From the NCBI RefSeq assembly GCF_018614055.1, contig NZ_JAGGPB010000035.1, positions 124,001-188,000 of the forward strand: a stretch of 64,000 nt of DNA, in the 5' to 3' direction. Shown in pieces: positions 34,268 to 42,011 of this stretch. Position 1 is the first letter of the stretch, and each line of letters begins with the position of its first letter. A program made the position numbers and the translations under genes. The DNA comes from Streptomyces sp. ISL-98. Lineage in GTDB: Bacteria; Actinomycetota; Actinomycetes; Streptomycetales; Streptomycetaceae. The notes under the pieces are model-generated. The model made no database searches, had not been told where the DNA came from, and saw nothing but the letters and a program-made list of their open reading frames with translations.

Positions 34268-35467
34268 ATGGACCCCCGCCCCTCCCGCCCTCCCCGCGCC
34301 CTCACTCCCGTGCTGCGCGCCCTGCGCCTGTGCCTGCACGCGCTGCTCGCCGGTCTGCTCGCACTCGCCGCCGTCAAGGCCGTGGCGGGCGGCGGCTCCC
34401 CGCACCCGTACGCCGTGGTCACGGCAGCGCTCGCGATGGCCGCCGTCTACAGCGCGGGGGCGCTGAGCCCCGCCGTGCGCCGGTCTCCACGGGTGGCCGC
34501 CCTGTGGCTCGGCGCGCTCGGCATCGCCTGGCTGGTGCTGCTCGCCCTCTCCCCCGACGGCCTGTGGGCGGCGTTCCCCCTGTACTTCCTCCAGCTGCAT
34601 CTGCTGCCGATGCGCTGGGGCCTGCCCGCGGTCGCCGCGACGGCGGCCGCGGCGATCACCGGCTTCGTCCTGCACGGGCAGGCCGTCACACCCGGCGGCT
34701 TCATCGGGCCGCTCCTCGGCGCGGCCGTCGCCGTCGCCACGGTCCTCGGCTATCAGGCGCTGTACCGCGAGAGCGAGCGGCGCCGCGAGCTCATCGACGA
34801 GCTGATCGCGACGCGTGCGGAGCTCGCCGACGCCGAGCGGACGGCGGGGACGCTGGCCGAGCGTGAGCGCCTGGCCCGCGAGATCCACGACACGCTGGCC
34901 CAGGGCCTGTCCAGCATTCAACTGCTGCTGCGCGCAGCCGAGCGGACGCTGCCCGACGGCGATCCGGCCGCGGTCCATGTGCGCCGGGCGCGGGAGGCGG
35001 CGCAGGACAATCTCGCCGAGGCGCGGCGTTTCGTACGTGCGCTGACCCCGCCCGATCTGGAGCACGGCTCGCTGGCGGCGGCTTTGGAGCGGCTGTGCGC
35101 GGCGGCGCCGGGGCCCGACGTGCAGTTCGGGGTGAGCGGTACGCCGGTGGAGCTGCCCACTCCGTACGAGGTGGCGCTGCTGCGCATCGCCCAGTCCGCG
35201 CTCGCCAACACGGTGCGGCACGCGGACGCCGGCCGGGCCGAGATCACCCTCAGTTTCATGGACACCTCGGTGGCGCTGGACGTCGTCGACGACGGTTCGG
35301 GCTTCGACCCGGTGGCGCCGAGCCCCGGGGCGGGCGGCGGTTTCGGGCTGCCCGCGATGCGCTCGCGGGCGCGCTCGCTCGGCGGCACGCTGAGCGTCGA
35401 GTCGGCGCCGGGCCAGGGCACGGCCGTCGCGATCACGCTGCCCCTTCCGGCCGGAGACGCCGTATGA
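34268..35467 (+). CDS. sensor histidine kinase (HisKA_3 type)
   Basis: A 399-residue kinase. Five or six membrane helices lie at about residues 20-165. The H-box is REIHDTLAQGLSSIQLLLRAAERT and a LEHGSLAAALERL segment follows. The ATPase has NTVRHADAGRAEITL and DDGSGFDPVAP, ending GGFGLPAMRSRARSLGG. ATG is at 34268, 111 bases from the divergent ABC permease start. It is coupled by ATGA to the regulator at 35464. It probably senses a compound exported by the ABC pair. Confidence 0.94.
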   Translation: MDPRPSRPPRALTPVLRALRLCLHALLAGLLALAAVKAVAGGGSPHPYAVVTAALAMAAVYSAGALSPAVRRSPRVAALWLGALGIAWLVLLALSPDGLWAAFPLYFLQLHLLPMRWGLPAVAATAAAAITGFVLHGQAVTPGGFIGPLLGAAVAVATVLGYQALYRESERRRELIDELIATRAELADAERTAGTLAERERLAREIHDTLAQGLSSIQLLLRAAERTLPDGDPAAVHVRRAREAAQDNLAEARRFVRALTPPDLEHGSLAAALERLCAAAPGPDVQFGVSGTPVELPTPYEVALLRIAQSALANTVRHADAGRAEITLSFMDTSVALDVVDDGSGFDPVAPSPGAGGGFGLPAMRSRARSLGGTLSVESAPGQGTAVAITLPLPAGDAV

Positions 35468-36108
35468 GTGCCCCGGGATCGCCCGTACGTCTGCTGCTCG
35501 CCGACGACCATCCCGTCGTACGGGCGGGCCTGCGCGCCGTGCTCGACACCGAGCGGGACTTCCTCGTCGTGGCGGAGGCTGCGACGGCGGAGCGGGCGGT
35601 GGAGCTTGCGGCGCTGGACGACTTCGACGTCGTACTGATGGACCTCCAGTTCGGGCCGGGCAGGATGCACGGTTCGGAGGCCACCGCCGCGATCACCGCG
35701 CGGCCGGGCTCGCCCCGGGTGCTCGTCCTCACGACGTACGACACGGACGCCGACATTCTGGCGGCGGTGGAGGCGGGCGCGAGCGGCTACCTGCTGAAGG
35801 ACGCGCCGCCGGAGGAGCTGGCGAGCGCGGTGCGTACGGCGGCGGCCGGGCAGTCGGCGCTCGCTCCGGCCGTGGCGCACCGGCTGATGGACCGGATGCG
35901 GACGCCTGCGGAGGCGCTGACGCGACGGGAGCTGGAGGTGCTTCAGCTGGTCGGGGACGGCCTGTCGAACCTGCAGATCAGCAAGGCGCTCTTCCTCAGC
36001 CAGGCGACCGTCAAGTCCCATCTGGTGCATATCTACGCCAAGTTGGGCGTCGACTCGCGTACGTCCGCGGTGGCCGCGGCGACGGCGCGCAGGCTGATCC
36101 GCCGCTGA
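35464..36108 (+). CDS. NarL-family response regulator
   Basis: A 214-residue regulator coupled to the kinase. Receiver: LLLADDHPVVRAG with the acidic pair, phospho-acceptor Asp60 in VVLMDLQFGPG and Lys in LLKDAPPEE. The insertion FGPGRMHGSEA after the acceptor is characteristic of a subset of actinobacterial LuxR-type regulators. The HTH is LTRRELEVLQLVGDGLSNLQISKALFLSQATVKSHLVHIYAKLGV. The likely target is the ABC exporter operon next to the kinase. Confidence 0.95.
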   Translation: MSAPGSPVRLLLADDHPVVRAGLRAVLDTERDFLVVAEAATAERAVELAALDDFDVVLMDLQFGPGRMHGSEATAAITARPGSPRVLVLTTYDTDADILAAVEAGASGYLLKDAPPEELASAVRTAAAGQSALAPAVAHRLMDRMRTPAEALTRRELEVLQLVGDGLSNLQISKALFLSQATVKSHLVHIYAKLGVDSRTSAVAAATARRLIRR

Positions 36109-36221
36109 CGGGACGAGGGTGCCCGGACGGCATGACGAGCGGCCCGGCTCGGTGTGGCCGAAACTGAATTCAGACCGTGTGAACGCAGTCCGGCCGCGGA
36201 AAGCCGCAGAAATGAGGAGCC

Positions 36222-36479
36222 ATGCTGATCGGAGTGACTCACACCATTTCGGATCCGGAGAAGTTCTTCGCCGGTGTCAGGGAATCGTCGGGGAAGATCC
36301 CGGCGGGCCTCACCAGCCATCACGTACTCCCGTCGGTGGACGGGACACGCTGTCACTGCCTGTGGGAGGCAGCGTCGATCGACGACGTGCGCAATTTCGT
36401 CGATCCTCCGACGGTCGGCATCTCCGTCAACGAATACTTCGAGATCAACGCCGCCGAAGCCATCGGACTGAAGCAATAG
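36222..36479 (+). CDS. small hypothetical protein (ferredoxin-like fold suspected)
   Basis: An 85-residue protein from ATG 36222, with GAGGAG about eight bases upstream. It starts MLIGVTHTISDPEKFFAGV, has SHHVLPSVDGTRCHCLWEA, and ends DPPTVGISVNEYFEINAAEA. The beta-alpha-beta pattern with His, Cys and Tyr resembles small dimeric alpha/beta-barrel proteins, but I cannot name the family. It is convergent with the anti-sigma factor gene. Confidence 0.75.
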   Translation: MLIGVTHTISDPEKFFAGVRESSGKIPAGLTSHHVLPSVDGTRCHCLWEAASIDDVRNFVDPPTVGISVNEYFEINAAEAIGLKQ

Positions 36480-36503
36480 GACTCGGCCGACCCGTCGCCG
36501 GCA

Positions 36504-37223
36504 TCAGGACGGGGCATTGCGCGGCGGGAAGTGCGCAGTGGCGAGGACCGATCCGTCGGCGGCCAGCAGCTGCGCGCCGGAGACCGTCGCGGCGTCCACG
36601 GGGGCCGGGGCGCCCCAGTAGCCGTAGCCGCCCTTGAGGGTGAACGAGCCGACGGGAACGGTGGTGCCGTCGGAGCGTTCCAGCCGGCAGTGGACCTTTC
36701 CGTCGGCGCCCTCCTCCAGGCCGACCAGGTCGACGGACATGTACACCCAGCCCGGCGAACCGGGGTATGCGAATATCCGGCCCACCTCGCGGCCGTCCGC
36801 GACGAGGGCCGCCTGCAGGAGAGCCGGGTGCCGCTGGTCCTGCGCCGTCGAGGGCGCCGGGTCGTCGTCGAGGGCCGTGCCGACGGCCCAGCCGCCGAAG
36901 CCGAACGCGCACGCCAGGGCAGCCGCGGCGGCCGCGACCCGCAGACGCAGTCGCAGGCGCCGGGGCGGCGCCGGGCGGGACGGGGGCAGCCGGGACGGGG
37001 ACAGCCGGTTAACGACGCGGGTCTCGAAGCCGACCGGCGGCTCGGTGCCCGGAAGCAGACCGAGCAGGCCGTCTCCGACGAGGGTCAGCTGTTCGACGTA
37101 CTCCCGGCAGCCGGGACAGCGGTCCAGGTGTGCGACCGCCCGGGCCCGCTCCTGGGCGGGGAGAACCCCCAGCGCCAGCTCCGGGGCCAGCTCCTTCAGC
37201 CGGTCGCAGGTCATGTCGCTCAT
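36504..37223 (-). CDS. anti-sigma factor (zinc-finger, RskA-like)
   Basis: A 239-residue membrane anti-sigma factor. The zf-HC2 domain has HLDRCPGCREYVEQL (His-x3-Cys-x2-Cys) near residue 40 and Glu-Leu-Ala-Pro-Glu before it. One transmembrane helix lies at about 105-125 (AAAAAALACAFGFGGWAVGTAL), followed by an extracytoplasmic RskA C-terminal domain (VYMSVDLVGLEEGADGKVHC, LKGGYGYWGAPAPVDAATV). The ATG at 37223 overlaps the sigma-factor stop. It likely holds the sigma factor inactive until proteolysis. Confidence 0.92.
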   Translation of the reverse strand: MSDMTCDRLKELAPELALGVLPAQERARAVAHLDRCPGCREYVEQLTLVGDGLLGLLPGTEPPVGFETRVVNRLSPSRLPPSRPAPPRRLRLRLRVAAAAAALACAFGFGGWAVGTALDDDPAPSTAQDQRHPALLQAALVADGREVGRIFAYPGSPGWVYMSVDLVGLEEGADGKVHCRLERSDGTTVPVGSFTLKGGYGYWGAPAPVDAATVSGAQLLAADGSVLATAHFPPRNAPS

Positions 37224-37798
37224 CGTCGGCTCGCCTCGGTCCCGAGGGTCGTACGCAGCTTCCGCATCGCCGTCCTGATCCGTGTCTTGGCGGTGCCCAG
37301 GGGAATCCGCTCGAACTCGGCGATCTGCTGGGCGGTCATCCCGTAGATCCCCGCCATCACGAGGGCGCGGGCCTGTTCCCTCGGCAGGGCCGCGACCGCG
37401 GAACGTACCCGGGCGGACGTCTCGTCGGCGAGCGCCTGCTGTTCGGGGGTGTCGGTCACGATGTCGAGGAGGGCCTCCAGGTCCTCCGGTGCGACGGGGC
37501 TGGCTCTGCGCGCGCGGACCGCGTCGATGGCCAGGTTGTGCGCGATGGTCGTCAGCCAGGTCTTCACCGACCCGCGGCGGGAGTCGTAGATCTGAGCGTG
37601 CCGCCACGCCCGCTCGAACGTCTGCTGCGCGATGTCCTCGGCCAGCTGGGGGTCGCCGACGACGGCGATGGCGACGCCGAAGACCGTGCGCTGGAAGCGG
37701 CGCACGAAAGCCACGGCGATCTCGGGATCGCCCGTCGTCAGGCCGGACAGCAGCGCCTCGTCCGTTGCGCGCCCGAGGGGGAGGCCCATCCTCTGCAT
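37220..37798 (-). CDS. ECF-family RNA polymerase sigma factor
   Basis: A 192-residue sigma-70 family member. Region 2 has VAFVRRFQRTVFGVAIAVVGDPQLAEDIAQQTFERAWRHA and the -10-reading RGSVKTWLTTIAHNLAIDAVRARR. Region 4 has LPREQARALVMAGIYGMTAQQIAEFERIPLGTAKTRIRTAMRKL. ATG at 37798 was chosen; four more upstream frame codons have no start. It forms an operon with its anti-sigma factor, divergent from the cupredoxin lipoprotein, which may be a target. Confidence 0.94.
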   Translation of the reverse strand: MQRMGLPLGRATDEALLSGLTTGDPEIAVAFVRRFQRTVFGVAIAVVGDPQLAEDIAQQTFERAWRHAQIYDSRRGSVKTWLTTIAHNLAIDAVRARRASPVAPEDLEALLDIVTDTPEQQALADETSARVRSAVAALPREQARALVMAGIYGMTAQQIAEFERIPLGTAKTRIRTAMRKLRTTLGTEASRR

Positions 37799-37938
37799 AC
37801 CAGTGGATACGTTCGCCCTCCCCGGAGGGATTGCCCCGGTTCCACGGGAAGTCACGCTCCTATTCTCCGACCTGCCAATCCCTTGGCGCGGTTCATCCGT
37901 ATCCATTGCACGGCGGAATCTCTGCGGAGGGCTGAGCC

Positions 37939-38406
37939 ATGGCAAAGACACTCACCAGGAGCCGCGTGGGGCTGGGGCTGGCGGCCGGAGCGCTGGCGGG
38001 CGTGCTCGCCGGCTGTGGGGGTGGAAACGGCGACGATACGTCGACACCCACACCACCCCCGGAGCAGAACACCGAACCGGGAGTGACGAGGGTGAACGCG
38101 GACATGACCGACTTCCGCATCGCACTGTCGGAGAAGACGTTCAAGGCGGGTGACTACAGCTTCGTCGCCAAGAACAACGGCAAGCACGACCACGCCCTGG
38201 AGATCGAAGGCCCCAGCGGAGAGCACAGCACCAAGGTTCTCGAACCCGGAGCCTCCGAGACGCTCAAGGTGACCCTGAAGTCCGGCACGCACGAGGTCTA
38301 CTGCCCCGTCGGCGGCCACAAGGACCTGGGCATGAAGACGGAGATCACCGTGGGTGGCGGCGACTCGCCAGTGAACGAGACCCCGCCGAAGACCAATGGC
38401 TACTGA
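37939..38406 (+). CDS. cupredoxin-domain lipoprotein
   Basis: A 155-residue surface lipoprotein. ATG at 37939 follows GGAGG at 37927-37931. Lipobox LAGC (Cys about residue 26) is followed by a Thr/Pro-rich linker. The cupredoxin fold (about 50-145) keeps all four copper ligands: His in HDHALEIEG, then Cys, His and Met in VYCPVGGHKDLGMKTE. It could accept electrons or carry copper at the cell surface. The divergent ECF sigma/anti-sigma pair suggests stress control. Confidence 0.9.
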   Translation: MAKTLTRSRVGLGLAAGALAGVLAGCGGGNGDDTSTPTPPPEQNTEPGVTRVNADMTDFRIALSEKTFKAGDYSFVAKNNGKHDHALEIEGPSGEHSTKVLEPGASETLKVTLKSGTHEVYCPVGGHKDLGMKTEITVGGGDSPVNETPPKTNGY

Positions 38407-38418
38407 GCGTGAGGCATC

Positions 38419-38805
38419 ATGATCGCTCTGAGACTGGTAAGTGCCGCGCTGACCGTGGCGATGGCCGCGATCCACCTCTACCTGTGGGACGACGGGTACC
38501 GGGACCTCGAAACCATCGGCGTGCTTTTCCTGCTCAACGGCATCGGCGGCGGCCTGCTGGCGCTTGCGCTGCTGGCCGCCCCCACCCGTTACATCGGCGT
38601 TGTGGCCGTACTCGGAGCGCTCTTCACGGCCGGCACCCTGGCCGCTCTGGTGGTCAGCCTCACCACCGGCCTCTTCGGCTTCGAGGAGACCCTCGACGCG
38701 GAACTGGTGAAGCCCACCATCGCGGTCGAATCGGCCGGGATTGTCGCCCTGACGGCGCTGGCCCTGCTGGCCCGCCGACGCCGCCGACGACGTGCGGCGA
38801 TGTGA
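38419..38805 (+). CDS. small polytopic membrane protein
   Basis: A 128-residue protein with four helices: IALRLVSAALTVAMAAIHLYLW, GVLFLLNGIGGGLLALALL, YIGVVAVLGALFTAGTLAAL and IAVESAGIVALTALALLARR. It ends in an Arg-rich tail. ATG at 38419 lies 12 bases after the cupredoxin stop, so both are probably one operon. The His in the first helix could bind a metal or haem, as in some copper or redox partner proteins; this is speculative. Confidence 0.82.
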   Translation: MIALRLVSAALTVAMAAIHLYLWDDGYRDLETIGVLFLLNGIGGGLLALALLAAPTRYIGVVAVLGALFTAGTLAALVVSLTTGLFGFEETLDAELVKPTIAVESAGIVALTALALLARRRRRRRAAM

Positions 38806-38809
38806 CGCG

Positions 38810-39118
38810 TCAGTCGCGCCGCCCGAAGAGCTCAACGGCGTTGCGCACCTGCGTCATTGCTTCCGCGAGCGCGCTCACCGAGCCGACCGAACCCACGACC
38901 AGCAGCAAGGACCGGCGCAACCGCATGATCTCGGGTACGCCGCTGCGCGCCATGGCGTGCAGCGACGCCAGTTCGTCCTCCGCCACGCCGCGGTCGGGCA
39001 ACTCGGCGGGGTGACCGGCGAGTTCCCGGCGAAGTCGCGAGACGGCAGCACGCAGCTCCGTCACTCGCGGGTCCTCACCGTCGCCGGTCACGCACCTCTG
39101 CTCCGCACTTCTCAACAA
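38810..39118 (-). CDS. small conserved protein (DUF5955-like)
   Basis: A 102-residue protein from a TTG at 39118, or 93 residues from GTG 39091 (VTGDGEDPRVTELRAAV). The helix-rich sequence has VSRLRRELAGHPAELPDRGVAEDELASLHAMA and a hydrophobic C-terminal half (RRSLLLVVGSVGSVSALAEAMTQVRNAVELF). The family resembles DUF5955 of Streptomyces, of unknown role; similar effector-like domains occur near defence or signalling genes. It is convergent with the membrane protein gene. Confidence 0.7.
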   Translation of the reverse strand: MLRSAEQRCVTGDGEDPRVTELRAAVSRLRRELAGHPAELPDRGVAEDELASLHAMARSGVPEIMRLRRSLLLVVGSVGSVSALAEAMTQVRNAVELFGRRD

Positions 39119-39256
39119 TGCTTCTTCCCCCTCTTTTCGCCCTCGGCGACGTTGGTCGGACGTCGCAGAACAGGGCCGGGGTCAGTTAACGCCAATCGAG
39201 GCGCTGTGCGCCACTTGGCGGTTGACGTCAGCCGAATCAGCCCGTCTGAGTCCGTC

Positions 39257-41122
39257 TCAGTCCGTCGGCGAGGTGGTGACCGCGTGGCGCCAGACCGTCA
39301 GGTCCAGGGACATGTAGTCGCTCGGCGACTCCTCGGGCGAGAACCCCTGGATGGTCACGAGGCCCATGTGTCCCGTCCCCGTGGTGACACAGACCTGGCG
39401 CCCCTTCGACAGCTTGTCCACATAGATCGTCTCGGTGAACCGGGTCTCCGCACGGCAGGCCTCCAGCGATCCCTGCTGCCCGGGGTCGAGCAGCACCAGG
39501 GTCCCGCCGTCGCTCTCCGCGTCGAGGTACCCCCCTGTGTCGTAGGAGATTTCGTACGCCCCGTCCTCGCCCTTCTGCGGCCGTACGTCTTCGTCCGCGA
39601 GCGTCAGGTGGTACCCGGCGGTCAGGTCGATGTCCTTGAAGTCGACGGGCTCCGGGTCGGGCAGAGCCTCGTTCTTCGACGGGTCGGCGTCGGGCTTGGG
39701 GGTGTCGGTGGGGTCGGCGGCGGTGCCGCCGGTGCCGCCCGCCTTGTCGCCACCCTTGGGCCGATCGTCCTGCTGGGCCTGGGTCTCCTTGCCGTCGTCC
39801 TTCAGCAGGACGTACGCCGTGCCGCCGCCCGCGACGCCGAAGGCAAGTGCGGCCACCAGTGCGATGACGACTCCCCGCTTGCCCGAACGCTTGGGGGCGG
39901 CCGGGGGCGTGTGGTGCATGGGGTGCCCCTGGTTGTACATCGGCACCTGCGTCGGCACCTGAGTGGGGGCCTGCGCATGCATCTGCGGCTGGGGCTGGTA
40001 CGGCCGCTGGTGATGCTGGGGCTGGTGCTGCTGGGGCTGGGGCTGGGGCTGGTGCGGCTGCTGAGGGGCCGCCGCCGGGCCGAAACCGGGGGGCGGGGTG
40101 GCCGGCGCCGCGGCCGCAGTGGGCGAGTAGGCCGCGGGCGGGGCGGTGGCGGGGGCCGCCGCCGGGGGCGGCGGGGTCTGGGCCGGTGCGGGGGCGGCCG
40201 CCCGTACCGTGATGTCGGCGGCGACCGCGCCCGGCAGCCAGTCCTCGGGGCGGCGCAGCACCGTCTCGGCGTTGGCGGACTGGCACAGCCCGATGACCTC
40301 GGCGACCGAGGGCCTGGCCGCCGGGTCCTTGTCGAGGCAGCGGGTGACCAGCTCCATCAGCCGCTCCGGGACCCCGGTGAGGTCGGGCTCCTCGTGGACG
40401 ATGCGGTAGAGCACCCCGTGCGAGGTGCCCTCGCCGAAGGCGGGGCTGCCGGTCGCCGCGTACGCCGCGACCTGGCCCAGCGCGAAGATGTCGGTGGCCG
40501 GGGTCACCTTCCGCCCCGCCGCCTGTTCCGGCGCCATGAACGAGGGGGTGCCGATGGTGACGCCGCTGCCGGTGAGCGAGGTCGCGTCGGCGGCGTAGGC
40601 GATGCCGAAGTCGATGACGCGGGGGCCGTCGGCGGCGAGCAGCACGTTGGACGGCTTGAGGTCGCGGTGCACGATGCCCGCACCGTGGATGACGTGCAGC
40701 GCCTCGGCCATGCCCGCGATCAGCAGCAGCACGGCCTCGACGGGCAGTGCCCCGTGGGCGACAACGGCGTCGGCGAGGGAGGGCCCGGGCACGTACGCGG
40801 TGGCCAGCCAGGGCTGCGCGCCGTCGGTGTCGGCGTCGATGACGGGTGCGGTGTACAGGCCCTGAACCCGCTGCGCGGACTGCACTTCCTGGGCGAACCG
40901 GCGCCGGAACTCGGCATCTTCACCGAATTCGGGACGGATCACCTTGATGGCGACAGGGCGGCCGCCGGGCGTGTACGAGAGGTAGACCTTGCCCATACCG
41001 CCCGCGCCGAGCTTGGCCGCCAGCCGGTATCCGGCGATGGTGGTCGGGTCGTCCCCTTCCAGCGGTTGGAATACCTGAGAGGCACTGCCCCGGTCCGACT
41101 GCTGACCACTCATCAAACTCAT
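39257..41122 (-). CDS. membrane serine/threonine protein kinase
   Basis: A 621-residue PknB-type kinase. Kinase domain at about 30-290: LGAGGMGKVYLSY (glycine loop), VAIKVIRPEF (catalytic Lys), HRDLKPSNVLL, IDFGIAYAA and GTPSFMAPEQ. The juxtamembrane linker (about 320-430) is extraordinarily rich in Pro, Ala, Gln and His. One transmembrane helix lies near 440-460 (GVVIALVAALAFGVAGGGTAYVLL), followed by an extracellular domain with two Cys (ACRAETRF and QVCVTTG). ATG 41122 was chosen; ATG 41113 is possible. It diverges from the nucleotidyltransferase gene by 62 bases. No PASTA repeats are present, so it is not a penicillin sensor. Confidence 0.95.
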   Translation of the reverse strand: MSLMSGQQSDRGSASQVFQPLEGDDPTTIAGYRLAAKLGAGGMGKVYLSYTPGGRPVAIKVIRPEFGEDAEFRRRFAQEVQSAQRVQGLYTAPVIDADTDGAQPWLATAYVPGPSLADAVVAHGALPVEAVLLLIAGMAEALHVIHGAGIVHRDLKPSNVLLAADGPRVIDFGIAYAADATSLTGSGVTIGTPSFMAPEQAAGRKVTPATDIFALGQVAAYAATGSPAFGEGTSHGVLYRIVHEEPDLTGVPERLMELVTRCLDKDPAARPSVAEVIGLCQSANAETVLRRPEDWLPGAVAADITVRAAAPAPAQTPPPPAAAPATAPPAAYSPTAAAAPATPPPGFGPAAAPQQPHQPQPQPQQHQPQHHQRPYQPQPQMHAQAPTQVPTQVPMYNQGHPMHHTPPAAPKRSGKRGVVIALVAALAFGVAGGGTAYVLLKDDGKETQAQQDDRPKGGDKAGGTGGTAADPTDTPKPDADPSKNEALPDPEPVDFKDIDLTAGYHLTLADEDVRPQKGEDGAYEISYDTGGYLDAESDGGTLVLLDPGQQGSLEACRAETRFTETIYVDKLSKGRQVCVTTGTGHMGLVTIQGFSPEESPSDYMSLDLTVWRHAVTTSPTD

Positions 41123-41184
41123 GTCTCCCACACTGAACGCCGATATCGAACGGCACCCTATCCAACTTGAGGTATCCAAGACCC

Positions 41185-41796
41185 ATGGCGCATATGACGG
41201 ATTATGAAGTTCCGGCTGTCGCGGGGCTGCTGCTCGCCGCGGGCGGTGGACGGCGGCTCGGCGGGCGGCCGAAAGCGCTGCTCGAACACCGGGGCCGGCC
41301 GCTGGTCGAGCACGCGGTACGGGTACTGCGCGAGGGCGGCTGCGGCCCTGTCCATGTGGTGCTGGGGGCGGCGGCAGCGGACGTACGGGAACGGGCCGAC
41401 CTGACCGGGTGCGTACTGGTCGACAACCCGGATTGGGAGGAGGGGATGGGGTCGTCGCTGCGCGCGGGTCTCGCGTCCCTGGCCGGTACGGGGGCGCCTG
41501 CGGCGCTCGTCTCGCTGGTCGACCAGCCGGGGATCGGCGCGGCGGCGGTGGGCCGGGTGGTGGCGGCGTACCGCTCACCCGCGAGCCTCGTGGCGGCGAC
41601 GTACGACGGGAAGCGCGGGCATCCGGTGCTCTTCGGCGCCCAGCGGTGGGCGGCGGTCGCGGCGACTGCGACGGGCGACCGCGGGGCACGCGCTTATCTG
41701 AAGGAGCACGAGGCTTCGATCACGCCGGTCGAGTGCGGCGACGTGGCCGAGGCGTACGACATCGACACCGCCGAGGACCTGTTCCACTTGGAGTGA
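41185..41796 (+). CDS. MobA-like NTP transferase (molybdenum cofactor type)
   Basis: A 203-residue nucleotidyltransferase. LLLAAGGGRRLGGRPKALLEHRGRPLVEHAV is the nucleotide-binding signature, VSLVDQPGI carries the metal Asp, and GHPVLFGAQRW matches MocA-type enzymes. MocA-like proteins make the cytosine dinucleotide cofactor for xanthine dehydrogenases. This fits the purine-breakdown genes nearby, although no dehydrogenase is in view. ATG at 41185. It is transcribed toward malate synthase. Confidence 0.86.
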   Translation: MAHMTDYEVPAVAGLLLAAGGGRRLGGRPKALLEHRGRPLVEHAVRVLREGGCGPVHVVLGAAAADVRERADLTGCVLVDNPDWEEGMGSSLRAGLASLAGTGAPAALVSLVDQPGIGAAAVGRVVAAYRSPASLVAATYDGKRGHPVLFGAQRWAAVAATATGDRGARAYLKEHEASITPVECGDVAEAYDIDTAEDLFHLE

Positions 41797-41845
41797 CCGA
41801 CCTGGCACTCAGAGACGACTTCTGTCGATCCGGAGAATCTCGATA

Positions 41846-41877
41846 TCAACAGACCGTTGAACTTCCACCATGAGGAA
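41846..41877. promoter_or_regulatory. candidate AllR operators upstream of aceB
   Basis: TCAAC-N5-GTTGA at 41846-41860 matches the allB-side palindrome core at 31271-31285. It is followed directly by TTCCA-N5-AGGAA at 41863-41877, a near match to the second palindrome at 31363-31377. They lie about 135 bases before the aceB ATG and are absent from other promoters I inspected. Confidence 0.6.
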
Positions 41878-42011
41878 ACTAGTATCCACACGTCAGAAGC
41901 GCCCTGTACCACCAGCGGCGCCCGCGACCGTACCTCGGAGCCATGGCACTCTGTGCCGTTCGCAGGCGACCCGGCGGCCGTAAGGCGTCGCCTGCGAAGG
42001 AGTGACAGCTC

